From the NCBI RefSeq assembly GCF_000308615.1, contig NZ_BAGB01000168.1, positions 91,286-155,285 of the forward strand: a stretch of DNA of 64,000 nucleotides, read 5' to 3'. Of the stretch, positions 34,828 to 43,570 are shown in pieces. Each line of letters begins with the position of its first letter. Within the stretch, counting starts at the first letter, position 1. The DNA is from Nocardia jiangxiensis NBRC 101359. GTDB taxonomy: Bacteria > Actinomycetota > Actinomycetes > Mycobacteriales > Mycobacteriaceae. The position numbers and the translations under genes were made by a program. The notes beneath the pieces were generated by a model, which was not told where the DNA came from, ran no database searches, and saw nothing but the letters and a program-made list of their open reading frames with translations.

Positions 34828-35481
34828 CTACCGGTCCGCGGGGTGTCCCAGGTAGGTGCGCCATGCCTCGAGCTCGAGGTCGAAAAGGGCTTGTGCGGCT
34901 TCGTCCCGGCCGTTGGTGTACTCGTCCATGATCTGGAGGCGTTGCAAGACACCGATGGTGGCGTTCCCCAGGGCGATGGCGGTGCTCCGAGCGTCGAGGT
35001 CGGTGCGGATCGATCCGTCGCGCTGGCCCACATGAAGAAGCTCGATGGGCAGAAGCAGTTCGCCGGCGTACAACTCGCCGAATTCGGCGAGCTGTTCAGG
35101 GGTGAGTCCGTGGCGGCGGAAGGTGAAGTCGAAGTAGCTGAGGAAGCGAATGAATTCGGGATGTTCCTTGCCGGCGTCGAACAGTGACCGACAACCGGCG
35201 ATCAGGCGGCCCAAACCGTTGAGATCGCGGTGCTGCGCACGCTCGGCGTGTGCGCGGATCCGGTCGACAACGACAGAGTGGGTGTGCACCATCGCGGCAC
35301 CCAGGGTCGGGAAATGTTTGTAGAAGGTGCGCCTACTCATGCCTGCCCGGTCGGCGATCTCGGAAATTGTGACCGGGGCGTCCGTCTCCGCGACCAGGGC
35401 GATGGTGGCCTCGGCGACCTCGGCCCGCTGCCGGTCGCGGAAGACGTCCCAATGTTTGCGGGTGTCAGCGGGGGTCTCCAC
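34828..35481 (-). CDS. TetR-family regulator linked to the rhamnosidase gene
   Basis: A 217-residue TetR protein with start GTG 35481. The DNA-binding domain includes PVTISEIADRAGMSRRTFYKHFPTLGAAM (about 36-64). The C-terminal domain contains GLGRLIAGCRSLF and FLSYFDFTFRRHG. It lies 9 bp downstream of the GH78 gene on the same strand, so it is cotranscribed and probably controls it through the palindrome at 38221-38241. The ligand may be rhamnose-bearing or an aglycone. Confidence 0.88.
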   Translation of the reverse strand: METPADTRKHWDVFRDRQRAEVAEATIALVAETDAPVTISEIADRAGMSRRTFYKHFPTLGAAMVHTHSVVVDRIRAHAERAQHRDLNGLGRLIAGCRSLFDAGKEHPEFIRFLSYFDFTFRRHGLTPEQLAEFGELYAGELLLPIELLHVGQRDGSIRTDLDARSTAIALGNATIGVLQRLQIMDEYTNGRDEAAQALFDLELEAWRTYLGHPADR

Positions 35482-35490
35482 ACCGCAAGG

Positions 35491-38160
35491 CTAATCCCTG
35501 GGGGACGCCGTCCCTGCTTCGGACAGCGTCCACGTCGAGGTGCCCGGGGCAAGTTCACGGTCGGCCAGCGTCGCCCTGATTCCGGCGGGCACATCGACCG
35601 TAATGGTCCAGCCGTCGCCATGGCGTTGCCATGCGCTGCCGATGCGCCCGAACGGGGTCATGGTGGATGCGGCGACGTGGTCGAGGCGCGCGTCGAATAC
35701 CGGGCGAATGTGCACGTCGGTCCAGCCCGGCGCGGCGCGGCGCAAGCCGGCGAGGTGCTCGTACATCCAGCGAGCGACGGCGCCGAGTGCGTAGTGGTTC
35801 TGCGAGCCGTTGGCCTTGCCGTTGTGGCTGCCTCGCCAGGTTTCGAGCATGGTCGTCGCGCCGGTACCGACCTGGCCGAGCCAGGACGGGTGCTCCTCCT
35901 GTAGGAGCAGGTCTACCGCGAGCTCATCGTGGCCCCAGTCGGATAGACAGGTGAGGAGCAAGCCGGTTGACAGGAAACCGGTGGAGAGCCGGGTGCCATT
36001 CGCGCGGACCTGTTCGGTGAGGCGGCGTGCTGCAAGGGGCCGGGCGTGGGTCGGCAGGAGGTCGAACATGAGCGGGCGGACCAGTTTGGCTTGGGTGGTG
36101 ACGCGCGGTAGGCCCTGTGAGTCGAGGAATTCGGTGCGGTAGGCGTCGCGGACGTTGAGCCAGAGTTCCTCGAGTTCCTTGGCGTCTGTGTGCTTGTCGA
36201 GGATGCGGGCGATCTGTGCGAGTAGATGCGCGGAGTGGGCGAAGTAGGCGGTGGCCACCTCGGCGTCGGGATGGGTTGCGTTCTTCAGGAAGGTTTCCAC
36301 CGAGGGGCCTTCGCCGCCGGGTTCGGTTCCCGGTTCGAGCCATTCGCCCCAGTGGAAACCGGTGTCTATGATGAACATTTCGTGTGCCTGGGCGACACCG
36401 GTGCGGTCGGGGTGGCGGTTGTCCGCTGCGCGGCGGCGGCAGAACTCGACCCAGGCGACCATGGCGTCCCAGTTCTCGTTGAGCACGGCGGTGCGCCCAT
36501 AGTGCTGGTAGAGCGTCCAGGGCACCAGGATGATTGCGTCGCCCCAACCGGCCGCGCCCTTGCCCGGGTAAAGGCCCTCGGACTCAGGGCTGCTGATCGT
36601 GTCGCGGGGGACACGGTCGAGGACGGCACCGTGCGGGTCCTGCTGGAGGGCGACGTCGCGGAGCCAGTCTTCGAGGAAGAGCCGCACGTCGGCGAGCAGG
36701 ACCGCGGCGGGGGCGAAGACCTGCGCGTCTCCGGTCCAACCCGAGCGCTCGCGGGTAGGGTCGTCGGTCGGCGTGTCGGTGAAGTTTCCGCGCATGCTCC
36801 ACCGGATGTTTTCGTGCAGCTGCTCCAGCCCGGCGTGGGAACTGTGGAATTCGCCGTGATAATCCAGGTCGGCGCCGACGACGAGCGCCGTGATCCTGTG
36901 GATCTGTCCAGCCGCCACACCAGCGAGCTCGGCGTACCGGAAACCGTGCAAGGTGAAGCGAGGCTCGAAGACCTCCTCGGGGGTGCCGCTGAGGGTGTAG
37001 TGGTCGATCGGGTCGATGCGTGGAAGCATGCCACCACTCATGTCGAGGTAGTCCATATCCGGATGTCCGTCCGCGCCAAGGACTTCACTGTGCGCGACGG
37101 TGATCTCCTGGCCGCGGTCGCCGGACACGATGAGCCGGGTGACGCCCACGAGGTTCTGCCCGAAGTCGACGACGATGCGGCCGTCGAGTTCGATGATGCT
37201 GCGCGGCGTGACCTCCGCGACCGAGCGCACGGGTTCGCTGGCGGCAGCCACAATACTGACCTGCGGTGTGAAGACCGTTACCACGCTCCTAGGTGAGGGC
37301 ACGGGGGGCTTGGTTCCTCCCGCGATCACGCGGGCGTCGATATGTACTCCTTCCTGGGGATCCGCCGTTACCAAAGGACCGTGGCCACCGCGCCAGGTCG
37401 TATCGGTGCCCAGCATGACGACGGTGCCATCGGCGCATTCGACCTCGAGAAACGCCATGGCAGCCAGTTGGGTGCCGTAGACGCTGCGGATGCCCTGGGC
37501 GCTGTTGCGGCCCCGGTAGCGTCCTTCGGCCAAGCGCACCTCGACGGCATTATCGCCGATGATGACGGTGTCGGTGATGTCGTAAGCGGCGTACTCGACG
37601 CGGTGGTCGAACGCCGTGAACCGGGGAGCAATGCTGTTCCCGGTCACCTCGGTGTCGTTGATGGAAAGCCCGTACCAGCCGAGCGCGGTCACGTACGCAC
37701 GGGCCCGGACGACTGGGGCGGGCACGGAGAACCGGCTACCCAGATACTGGACCCGCGTCTGTTCGATCGGCGGTTCGGTGACCTCCAGGCCAATCCACTG
37801 TGCCGAGCGCGGCAGATCTTGCCCGAGACCGGTCTCGAAGTAGGCCGGCTCACTCCACACCCGCGCATCGCGGCCTCCGAGCTTTAGGCCTACACGCCAG
37901 CAGTACCGGGTGCGCGGCTCCAGCGGCGGGCCATCGTACAGCGCGGCGGGAATTCCAGGCGGCGTCCAATGCCCAACCCAGACTGGTTCAGTCAGGTCTG
38001 CGGTATATGCGGCGCGATTGAGTTCGATTGTCGCCGAGTCGATCCGGGTGGCAGGGTCCGCGCCTGCGGTCCGCCAGGAGAACTCGGGCGGCGTGTCGAT
38101 GGCCAGTGGGGACTCGAGCCCCGAGGTTCGCAGGTGCTCGAGGGTCAGAGACGGTGACAT
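35491..38160 (-). CDS. Alpha-L-rhamnosidase, glycoside hydrolase family 78
   Basis: An 889-residue enzyme that removes terminal L-rhamnose from glycosides. The start was set at ATG 38160 (MSPSLTLEHLRTSG), where the family N-terminus begins; the frame extends to 38232 without homology. Several N-terminal beta domains (FSWRTAG, YCWRVGL) are followed by the (alpha/alpha)6 barrel with ERSGWTGDAQ and GAAGWGDA, the catalytic-domain signatures, then a C-terminal beta domain (WTDVHIRP). There is no signal peptide, so it should act on imported glycosides in the cytoplasm. It pairs with the TetR gene downstream. Confidence 0.93.
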   Translation of the reverse strand: MSPSLTLEHLRTSGLESPLAIDTPPEFSWRTAGADPATRIDSATIELNRAAYTADLTEPVWVGHWTPPGIPAALYDGPPLEPRTRYCWRVGLKLGGRDARVWSEPAYFETGLGQDLPRSAQWIGLEVTEPPIEQTRVQYLGSRFSVPAPVVRARAYVTALGWYGLSINDTEVTGNSIAPRFTAFDHRVEYAAYDITDTVIIGDNAVEVRLAEGRYRGRNSAQGIRSVYGTQLAAMAFLEVECADGTVVMLGTDTTWRGGHGPLVTADPQEGVHIDARVIAGGTKPPVPSPRSVVTVFTPQVSIVAAASEPVRSVAEVTPRSIIELDGRIVVDFGQNLVGVTRLIVSGDRGQEITVAHSEVLGADGHPDMDYLDMSGGMLPRIDPIDHYTLSGTPEEVFEPRFTLHGFRYAELAGVAAGQIHRITALVVGADLDYHGEFHSSHAGLEQLHENIRWSMRGNFTDTPTDDPTRERSGWTGDAQVFAPAAVLLADVRLFLEDWLRDVALQQDPHGAVLDRVPRDTISSPESEGLYPGKGAAGWGDAIILVPWTLYQHYGRTAVLNENWDAMVAWVEFCRRRAADNRHPDRTGVAQAHEMFIIDTGFHWGEWLEPGTEPGGEGPSVETFLKNATHPDAEVATAYFAHSAHLLAQIARILDKHTDAKELEELWLNVRDAYRTEFLDSQGLPRVTTQAKLVRPLMFDLLPTHARPLAARRLTEQVRANGTRLSTGFLSTGLLLTCLSDWGHDELAVDLLLQEEHPSWLGQVGTGATTMLETWRGSHNGKANGSQNHYALGAVARWMYEHLAGLRRAAPGWTDVHIRPVFDARLDHVAASTMTPFGRIGSAWQRHGDGWTITVDVPAGIRATLADRELAPGTSTWTLSEAGTASPRD

Positions 38161-38220
38161 GAAGGAAGTCCTTTGCTTCTTGTGCTTACAAGGGCCTGCG
38201 GGCCGGGTCATCGACCCAAT

Positions 38221-38241
38221 GGGTATACGCAATGTAAACCC
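38221..38241. promoter_or_regulatory. 21-bp imperfect palindrome upstream of the rhamnosidase
   Basis: Arms GGGTATAC (38221-38228) and GTAAACCC (38234-38241) match at 7 of 8 positions around a 5-bp centre. The site is about 60 bp upstream of the rhamnosidase start and is a plausible operator for the TetR protein encoded in the same operon. Confidence 0.45.
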
Positions 38242-38323
38242 TTATGGATCGTAGCGCGAACTGTCACGAGAACAAGGCACGCACCATTTACTCGGCACGA
38301 ACCCGGCCGGTGCTCCGCAACAC

Positions 38324-38518
38324 CTAGCGGCGGCCGGTCGCGTTCAACTCGCGCAGCATGTCCACCGCCACCGGCAGCTCGGTCGCTGCGATCCCGCCGA
38401 CGAACCGCACCGCCGACAACACCGCCGGTGTGAACTGCCGCAGATAGTTGTACGACGAATCCAGCGCGGCCAAATGCCTGTGATCACGCGGAAGCCGCGG
38501 TTTGGCCTTTCTCTGCCA
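38324..38518 (-). mobile_element. Tn3-family transposase fragment
   Basis: About 64 residues in a minus-strand frame contain QRKAKPRLP, HLAALDSSYNYLRQFTPAVL and AVDMLRELNATGRR, the pattern of Tn3-family TnpA just before its catalytic domain. A stop at 38324-38326 ends it where an intact transposase would run on for several hundred residues. Nothing of the resolvase or inverted repeats was recognised. It lies immediately downstream of the XdhC-like gene and marks a past transposition or recombination. Confidence 0.7.
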
Positions 38519-38549
38519 GGCAGATACGCCACATCCGCTCGTTCTTCTG

Positions 38550-39674
38550 TCAGTCGTCGACGCCGGATCGCGCCGGTGTCGGTCGTGAATCGGGCGCGGC
38601 ATGGATGGGACTGTCCGTGTCGCAGAGGGGCCGAGTCGTCCCGCCGTGTCGTACGGTCACCAGCTCGGCGCCGATCGCTATCGCCACCTCGTCCGGAGTT
38701 CGTCCGCCCAGTTGCAGGCCGATGGGGGAATGCAGCCGGGCTATTTCGCCCTCGGTGAGACCCGCTGCGCGCAAACGTGATCGGCGTTCGCTGTCGGCGC
38801 GACGGGAGCCCATCGCGCCGACGTATTCGATCGGTAGGCGCAGGGCCAGTTGTAGAGCGGGAATATCGAACTTCGGATCGTGGGTCAGTACACATACCGC
38901 AGTGCGGCCGTCGGTCTCGGCGCGGGCGAGATAGCGATGCGGCCAGTCCACGACCACGTTGTCGGCCTCGGGAAACCGGGAGTGAGTAGCGAATACCGGC
39001 CGTGCATCGCACAGGGTGACCCGGTAGCCCAGGACATGCCCGACTCGGCACAGCGCCGCGCTGAAATCGGTTGCCCCGCAGATGATCAGATGAGGTGGAG
39101 AGGTGAGTGACTCGATGAATACGGTGCGCTGCGCACCGTTGCATCCAACCAGCCGTACCCCCGTGACCGCGGAGTCGAGCATGGCCGATGCTTGCTGGGC
39201 CACTGCGACTTCGAGCGCGGTACCTGCGATTCTCTGTCGCGTGATGACCCCGATCTCCCCGGTCTGCAGGTCGCGGACCAGGGCTACCGGATCCACGTCC
39301 GACAGTGCGGATTCGATGGCCGGGTACTCCTCGAGGGTGATGTGGTGAACGAAGACCTGTAGCTCACCGCCGCAGGTGAGCCCGACGGCGAAAGCATCGG
39401 AATCGCTGTAGCCGAACTTCTCACAGGCCGGGGTGCCTGTGTGGAGCACCTCCAGGCACAGGTCGTATACGGCCCCTTCAACGCATCCACCCGAAATGCT
39501 GCCGATGACAACGCCGTCGGCGTTGACGGCCATGCTCGCGCCGGGGGAGCGTGGCGCGCTGCCGGTGGCATCGACGACGGTCGCGAGGGCGTACGCAATG
39601 TGCTGGGCGTGCCATCCGCGCAGATCGGCCCACATTCCCGCATGATCCACCTCTCGGAGTCGCGGGGAGAACAT
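38550..39674 (-). CDS. XdhC/CoxI-family molybdenum cofactor maturation protein
   Basis: A 374-residue protein with an N-terminal XdhC/CoxI domain (ATVVDATGSAPRSPGASMAV, SISGGCVEGAV) and a C-terminal Rossmann-like XdhC domain (LIICGATDFSAALCRVG, YVGAMGSRRADSER, IGLQLGGRTPDEVAIAI). XdhC proteins insert or sulphurate the molybdenum cofactor of xanthine dehydrogenase-type enzymes. It is divergent from the Mo-hydroxylase operon at 39869 and very probably serves it. The start is ATG 39674; a palindrome (39687-39705) lies 13 bp upstream. Confidence 0.9.
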   Translation of the reverse strand: MFSPRLREVDHAGMWADLRGWHAQHIAYALATVVDATGSAPRSPGASMAVNADGVVIGSISGGCVEGAVYDLCLEVLHTGTPACEKFGYSDSDAFAVGLTCGGELQVFVHHITLEEYPAIESALSDVDPVALVRDLQTGEIGVITRQRIAGTALEVAVAQQASAMLDSAVTGVRLVGCNGAQRTVFIESLTSPPHLIICGATDFSAALCRVGHVLGYRVTLCDARPVFATHSRFPEADNVVVDWPHRYLARAETDGRTAVCVLTHDPKFDIPALQLALRLPIEYVGAMGSRRADSERRSRLRAAGLTEGEIARLHSPIGLQLGGRTPDEVAIAIGAELVTVRHGGTTRPLCDTDSPIHAAPDSRPTPARSGVDD

Positions 39675-39686
39675 GACTATCCGAAA

Positions 39687-39705
39687 TTGAGAGTAGCAAT
39701 CTCAA
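39687..39705. promoter_or_regulatory. Operator TTGAGAGTAGCAATCTCAA of the Mo-hydroxylase/XdhC divergent promoter
   Basis: Arms TTGAGA/TCTCAA around GTAGCAA, matching the palindrome at 31958-31974 at 15 of 17 positions. It lies between the XdhC start (39674, minus) and the large-subunit start (39869, plus), so one site could control both directions. Confidence 0.6.
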
Positions 39706-39868
39706 ACCTGGCATACGAGGGTGTTGACAGGGGTTCTGGGCAAATGCTAGACAGTTGAACAGCATGTTGATTGGGGCCGTATGACAGAAATAACCGTGTT
39801 GCTGGCCATTGAGTCGACTCTCTGCTGTCCTATCGCACAGCACACCGCGATAGAGGTGGGGTGAGGCT

Positions 39869-42214
39869 GTGAGCGTCGTGGAGACCGCGACCGACACATA
39901 CGCGGGGGCTCGCGTCCCGAGAGTCGAGGATCTGCGACTGGTGACAGGGGCCGGATCGTTCGTCGATGATGTCGCGCGGCCCGGAATGCTGCACGCGTGT
40001 TTCGTGCGCAGTCCGCTGCCGCGCGCCCGGATCACGGGCATCGATGTGGACGAAGCGCTTGCACTCGACGGCGTCCACGCGGTATTCGTTGCGGCAGACC
40101 TCAATCCGGGTGCGCACGACCTGTCCTATCTGATCGATGGTTCGCGTCTGCCTCCATTGAATTGGCCGCCGCTGGCCGAGGAGGAAGTTCGGTTCGTCGG
40201 AGATCCGGTCGTACTGGTGATCGCCTCGGACCGGTACATCGCCGAGGACGGGGCCGAGTTGGTGGTTGTGGACTACGACCCGCTGCCGCCTGTGATCGAC
40301 TACACGACCGCGCACGAATCTCCCGAACTCGTGCACGCCCGCTTTCCGGGAAATATCGCTGGACAGTTGGCAGGGCGACCAGCGGAGGAGATCGCGCCAC
40401 TGTTCGACCAGGCAGCGCATGTGGTTCGGCAGACGATCTTTCAACAAGCTCATCTGCCCGTACCGATGGAGACGCGCGGCATTGTCGCGGAATGGTCGGC
40501 GGGGCCCGGGGAGATGACAATCTGGACCTCGACCCAGGCGCCCCACGAGGTTCGAGGTTTCTGTGCTCGCCTGTTGGGCATCGAGGAGCACAGGGTACGA
40601 GTTATCGTGCGCGACACCGGAGGTGGCTTCGGGCAGAAAGTGGTGCCACAGCGTGAGGACATCTGCATCATGCTGGCCGCGACCAAAGTGCCGACCGCGC
40701 TGAAGTGGATCGAGGATCGACAGGAGCATCTGATCTCGGCCGGGCTGTCCCGTCAGGACCACGGTGCGGCGAGTATGGCCTTCGACCGGGACGGAACGAT
40801 TCTCGCCGCGGCCCTCGATTACACGCAGAACGTCGGCGCCTATCCCGTGCCGTCGCCGATTACCGGCGCTGCCGCGGTCGGAATGCTCTTCCCTGGACCG
40901 TATCGAGTGCCCGCGGCAACTTTCACGACGAAGCTGTTGTATTCCAACACCCCGGGGCGAGTGGCCTATCGGGGACCGTGGCAGTTCGAGTCGATGGCTC
41001 GAGAAGTGTTGCTGGACAACGCTGCTCGGCGACTGGGGATCGACCCGGTCGAGTTGCGTCGTCGAAACATGTTGAGGCGTGCGGATCTGCCGCTGGTGAA
41101 CGCGAGCGGCATGCGGTACACCGATGTGACACCGCTGGAGACATTCGAACAAGCATTGGACATGCTCGACTACCCGGCTTTCCGGCGTGAGCAGGAACTG
41201 GCACGCGCGCAGGGGCGCTACCTGGGCGTCGGAACCTGTACCTATGTGGAACCGACCGCTGCGTCGAGCCCCTATCACGGGACCGAAGGGGCGACCATCC
41301 GGATCGAACCCTCAGGCAAGGTCAACGTGTATCTGGCTGGTGGCTCCGCGGGAAACAGCCTGGAGACCACTGCGATTCAGTTGACCGCCGATGCCCTCGG
41401 TGTGGATATTGCGGATGTGCACACCATTCAGGGAGATACCGCGGTCACGCCGTTCGGTGCCGGCACCGGGGGCAGCCGTTCGGGCTCGATGATGGCAGGC
41501 GCGATCGCCGAGACGGCATCGGTACTGCGAGAACGGATTCTGACGATCGCGGCACATCGCCTGGGGGGCGCGGCCGAGGATGTCGAGTTCATCCGTGGGC
41601 GGGCCATAGTGCGCGGGGTGCCCGGCGCCGAGCTTTCGTTGGCCGAGATTGCCGACATAGCGTATTTTCGACCGGCCGAATTGCCGTCGGGTACGCCCGC
41701 CGGATTGGAGAGTAGTGGGCGTTACCGTGCGCAGAGCCCGATCGTGTGGGCCAATGCGTCCCACGTGTGCACGTGTGAGGTGGATGTCACGACCGGTGCG
41801 GTCACCTTGCTGCGTTATATCGTCAGTGAGGACTGCGGCCCGATGATCAACCCGAATGTTGTCGAGGGACAGATCTACGGTGGCGTGGTCCAGGGCATCG
41901 GCGGTGCGCTCTACGAGCATCTCGCATATGACGACAGCGGTAACCCGATCGCTACGACGTTCATGGACTACCTTCTTCCGACGGCCACCGAAGTCCCGGT
42001 TATCGAGATCGGCCATATCGAAACACTCGGACCGGGGCCGGGCGGCTACAAGGGAGTCGGGGAGGGCGGTGCGATCGGCTCGCCCCCGGCTGTCGCCAAT
42101 GCGGTTGCCGATGCCCTGAGCCCCTTCGGGGTGGAGATCTCGCGATTGCCCCTTTCTCCCGCAGCGATAATCCAGATGATCGCCGAGGCCGAAGACCGGG
42201 CGGTGACATCGTGA
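39869..42214 (+). CDS. Molybdenum hydroxylase large subunit (xanthine dehydrogenase/CoxL superfamily)
   Basis: A 781-residue molybdopterin-cytosine-dinucleotide-type subunit; start GTG 39869 with GAGGTGGGG upstream. Visible family marks are GAGSFVDD and FVRSPLPRA at the N-terminus, the DTGGGFGQK loop, and the catalytic glutamate in KGVGEGGAIGSPP near the C-terminus. The loop that holds the active-site cysteine in CO dehydrogenase (AYxCSFR) or AYRGAGR in form II reads AYRGPWQFES here (about 365-374). It is therefore not a CO dehydrogenase, and the substrate, perhaps an N-heterocycle or aldehyde, is open. The stop overlaps the FAD subunit GTG start. Confidence 0.92.
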   Translation: MSVVETATDTYAGARVPRVEDLRLVTGAGSFVDDVARPGMLHACFVRSPLPRARITGIDVDEALALDGVHAVFVAADLNPGAHDLSYLIDGSRLPPLNWPPLAEEEVRFVGDPVVLVIASDRYIAEDGAELVVVDYDPLPPVIDYTTAHESPELVHARFPGNIAGQLAGRPAEEIAPLFDQAAHVVRQTIFQQAHLPVPMETRGIVAEWSAGPGEMTIWTSTQAPHEVRGFCARLLGIEEHRVRVIVRDTGGGFGQKVVPQREDICIMLAATKVPTALKWIEDRQEHLISAGLSRQDHGAASMAFDRDGTILAAALDYTQNVGAYPVPSPITGAAAVGMLFPGPYRVPAATFTTKLLYSNTPGRVAYRGPWQFESMAREVLLDNAARRLGIDPVELRRRNMLRRADLPLVNASGMRYTDVTPLETFEQALDMLDYPAFRREQELARAQGRYLGVGTCTYVEPTAASSPYHGTEGATIRIEPSGKVNVYLAGGSAGNSLETTAIQLTADALGVDIADVHTIQGDTAVTPFGAGTGGSRSGSMMAGAIAETASVLRERILTIAAHRLGGAAEDVEFIRGRAIVRGVPGAELSLAEIADIAYFRPAELPSGTPAGLESSGRYRAQSPIVWANASHVCTCEVDVTTGAVTLLRYIVSEDCGPMINPNVVEGQIYGGVVQGIGGALYEHLAYDDSGNPIATTFMDYLLPTATEVPVIEIGHIETLGPGPGGYKGVGEGGAIGSPPAVANAVADALSPFGVEISRLPLSPAAIIQMIAEAEDRAVTS

Positions 42215-43086
42215 AACCAGCGCCGTTCGAATATCACGCGCCGACGACCGCCAGGGAAGCGGTCGAGCTGCTGGCCGAGCTCGGCGACGGCGCGAAGGCG
42301 ATCGCAGGTGGCCAGAGCCTGATGCCGATGCTCATTCTGCGCCTGGCCGTCTTCGATCATCTGGTCGATCTACGTCACCTGGACGAGCTGCGCGGTATCG
42401 AGACCCGAGGTGATTCGGTTCGGATCGGTGCTGGGACAACGCATTCTGCGGTCGGCAGGTCCGCCGAGATTCGTAGCGCCGTTCCGCTGTTGTCTCGGGC
42501 CACCCCGCACATCGGGCATCTCCAGATCCGCAATCGAGGCACCATCGGCGGGTCGATCGCGCACGCAGACGCAGCAGGGGAATATCCGGCGGTCGCGTTG
42601 ACGCTGGACGCCGACTTCGAAGCGTTGTCACCGCGCGGCCGCAGAACCATACCCGCCGCCGATTTCTTCACCGGGATGTGGAGTACAGCCTTGACCGAAG
42701 ATGAACTGCTGACTGGTGTCGTATTTCCGCGATGGGAGGGCCGGTTCGGCTGTGCTATCGAGGAATTCGCGCGTCGCAGAGGTGACTTCGCCATTGCCGG
42801 TGCCGCGGTCGCGGTCGGTCTGGACGCTGATTCACGCGTCGGCCGCAGCGCGATCGGGTTGTTCGGTGTAGGGCCCACTGCGATTCGTGCCCGGACGGCC
42901 GAACACGAGGTGATCGGCTGTGCTGCAAGTGAAATCAGTGCCGAGAACGTCGGTCGAGCTGCTGTCGCGGAACTCGGGCAGGTTCCGTCGGACCTGCACG
43001 GCTCGGCCGAATTTCGCCGCCACGTGGCCGCGGTCATGGTGGCGCACGCATGGCAGCGCGCGCTGGAGGAGGCGCTCGATGACTGA
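42211..43086 (+). CDS. Molybdenum hydroxylase FAD (medium) subunit
   Basis: A 291-residue CoxM-like flavoprotein. The FAD-binding motifs AGGQSLMPML (about 30) and TIGGSIAHADAAGEYP (about 111) are intact. It passes electrons from the 2Fe-2S subunit to the external acceptor. The GTG start overlaps the large-subunit stop by 4 bp, and its 3' end overlaps the next gene by 8 bp, so translation is coupled. Confidence 0.94.
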   Translation: MKPAPFEYHAPTTAREAVELLAELGDGAKAIAGGQSLMPMLILRLAVFDHLVDLRHLDELRGIETRGDSVRIGAGTTHSAVGRSAEIRSAVPLLSRATPHIGHLQIRNRGTIGGSIAHADAAGEYPAVALTLDADFEALSPRGRRTIPAADFFTGMWSTALTEDELLTGVVFPRWEGRFGCAIEEFARRRGDFAIAGAAVAVGLDADSRVGRSAIGLFGVGPTAIRARTAEHEVIGCAASEISAENVGRAAVAELGQVPSDLHGSAEFRRHVAAVMVAHAWQRALEEALDD

Positions 43087-43570
43087 TGTCGAGATTCGAC
43101 TACGAGTGAATGGGGTTCAGCGACATGCGATCGTTCCGGCACGGCGTACCCTGGCCGACTTTCTCCGGGTTGACTGCGGGCTGACCGGTACACACCTCGG
43201 CTGCGAGCACGGGGTATGCGGCGCCTGCACGATACTGCTGGACGGAGATGCGGTACGGGCTTGTCTGGTTTTCGCTGTGCAGGCCGATGGTGCCGAGGTC
43301 ACGACGGTAGAGGGGATTGCCGCGGCCGATGGTGAACTGTCACCTGTCCAGGCCGCGCTTCGCAAACACCACGGTCTGCAATGTGGTTTCTGCACACCAG
43401 GTTTCGTTGTGACCGCCACAGCATTCCTGCGTGAGAATCCGAATCCCACGGATGACCAGATCCGGGACGCCATATCCGGGAATCTGTGCCGCTGTACCGG
43501 ATACCAGGGAATTGTCAAGGCTATCCGTGCCGCAGCGGAGGCGCACGGCGTAATGAAGGACCTTGTATGA
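43079..43570 (+). CDS. Molybdenum hydroxylase 2Fe-2S (small) subunit
   Basis: A 163-residue CoxS-like protein with both clusters: the plant-type set GCEHGVCGACTILLDG...C and the helical set QCGFCTPG...NLCRCTGY. ATG 43079 lies within the end of the FAD subunit gene with GGAGGAGG upstream. The subunit order large-medium-small differs from the M-S-L order of form I CO dehydrogenase operons. Confidence 0.95.
   Translation: MTDVEIRLRVNGVQRHAIVPARRTLADFLRVDCGLTGTHLGCEHGVCGACTILLDGDAVRACLVFAVQADGAEVTTVEGIAAADGELSPVQAALRKHHGLQCGFCTPGFVVTATAFLRENPNPTDDQIRDAISGNLCRCTGYQGIVKAIRAAAEAHGVMKDLV

Noticed and set aside
39869..42214. Aerobic CO dehydrogenase
   Set aside because: The cysteine loop of CoxL is absent (AYRGPWQ instead) and the subunit order is wrong, so CO oxidation is not supported.
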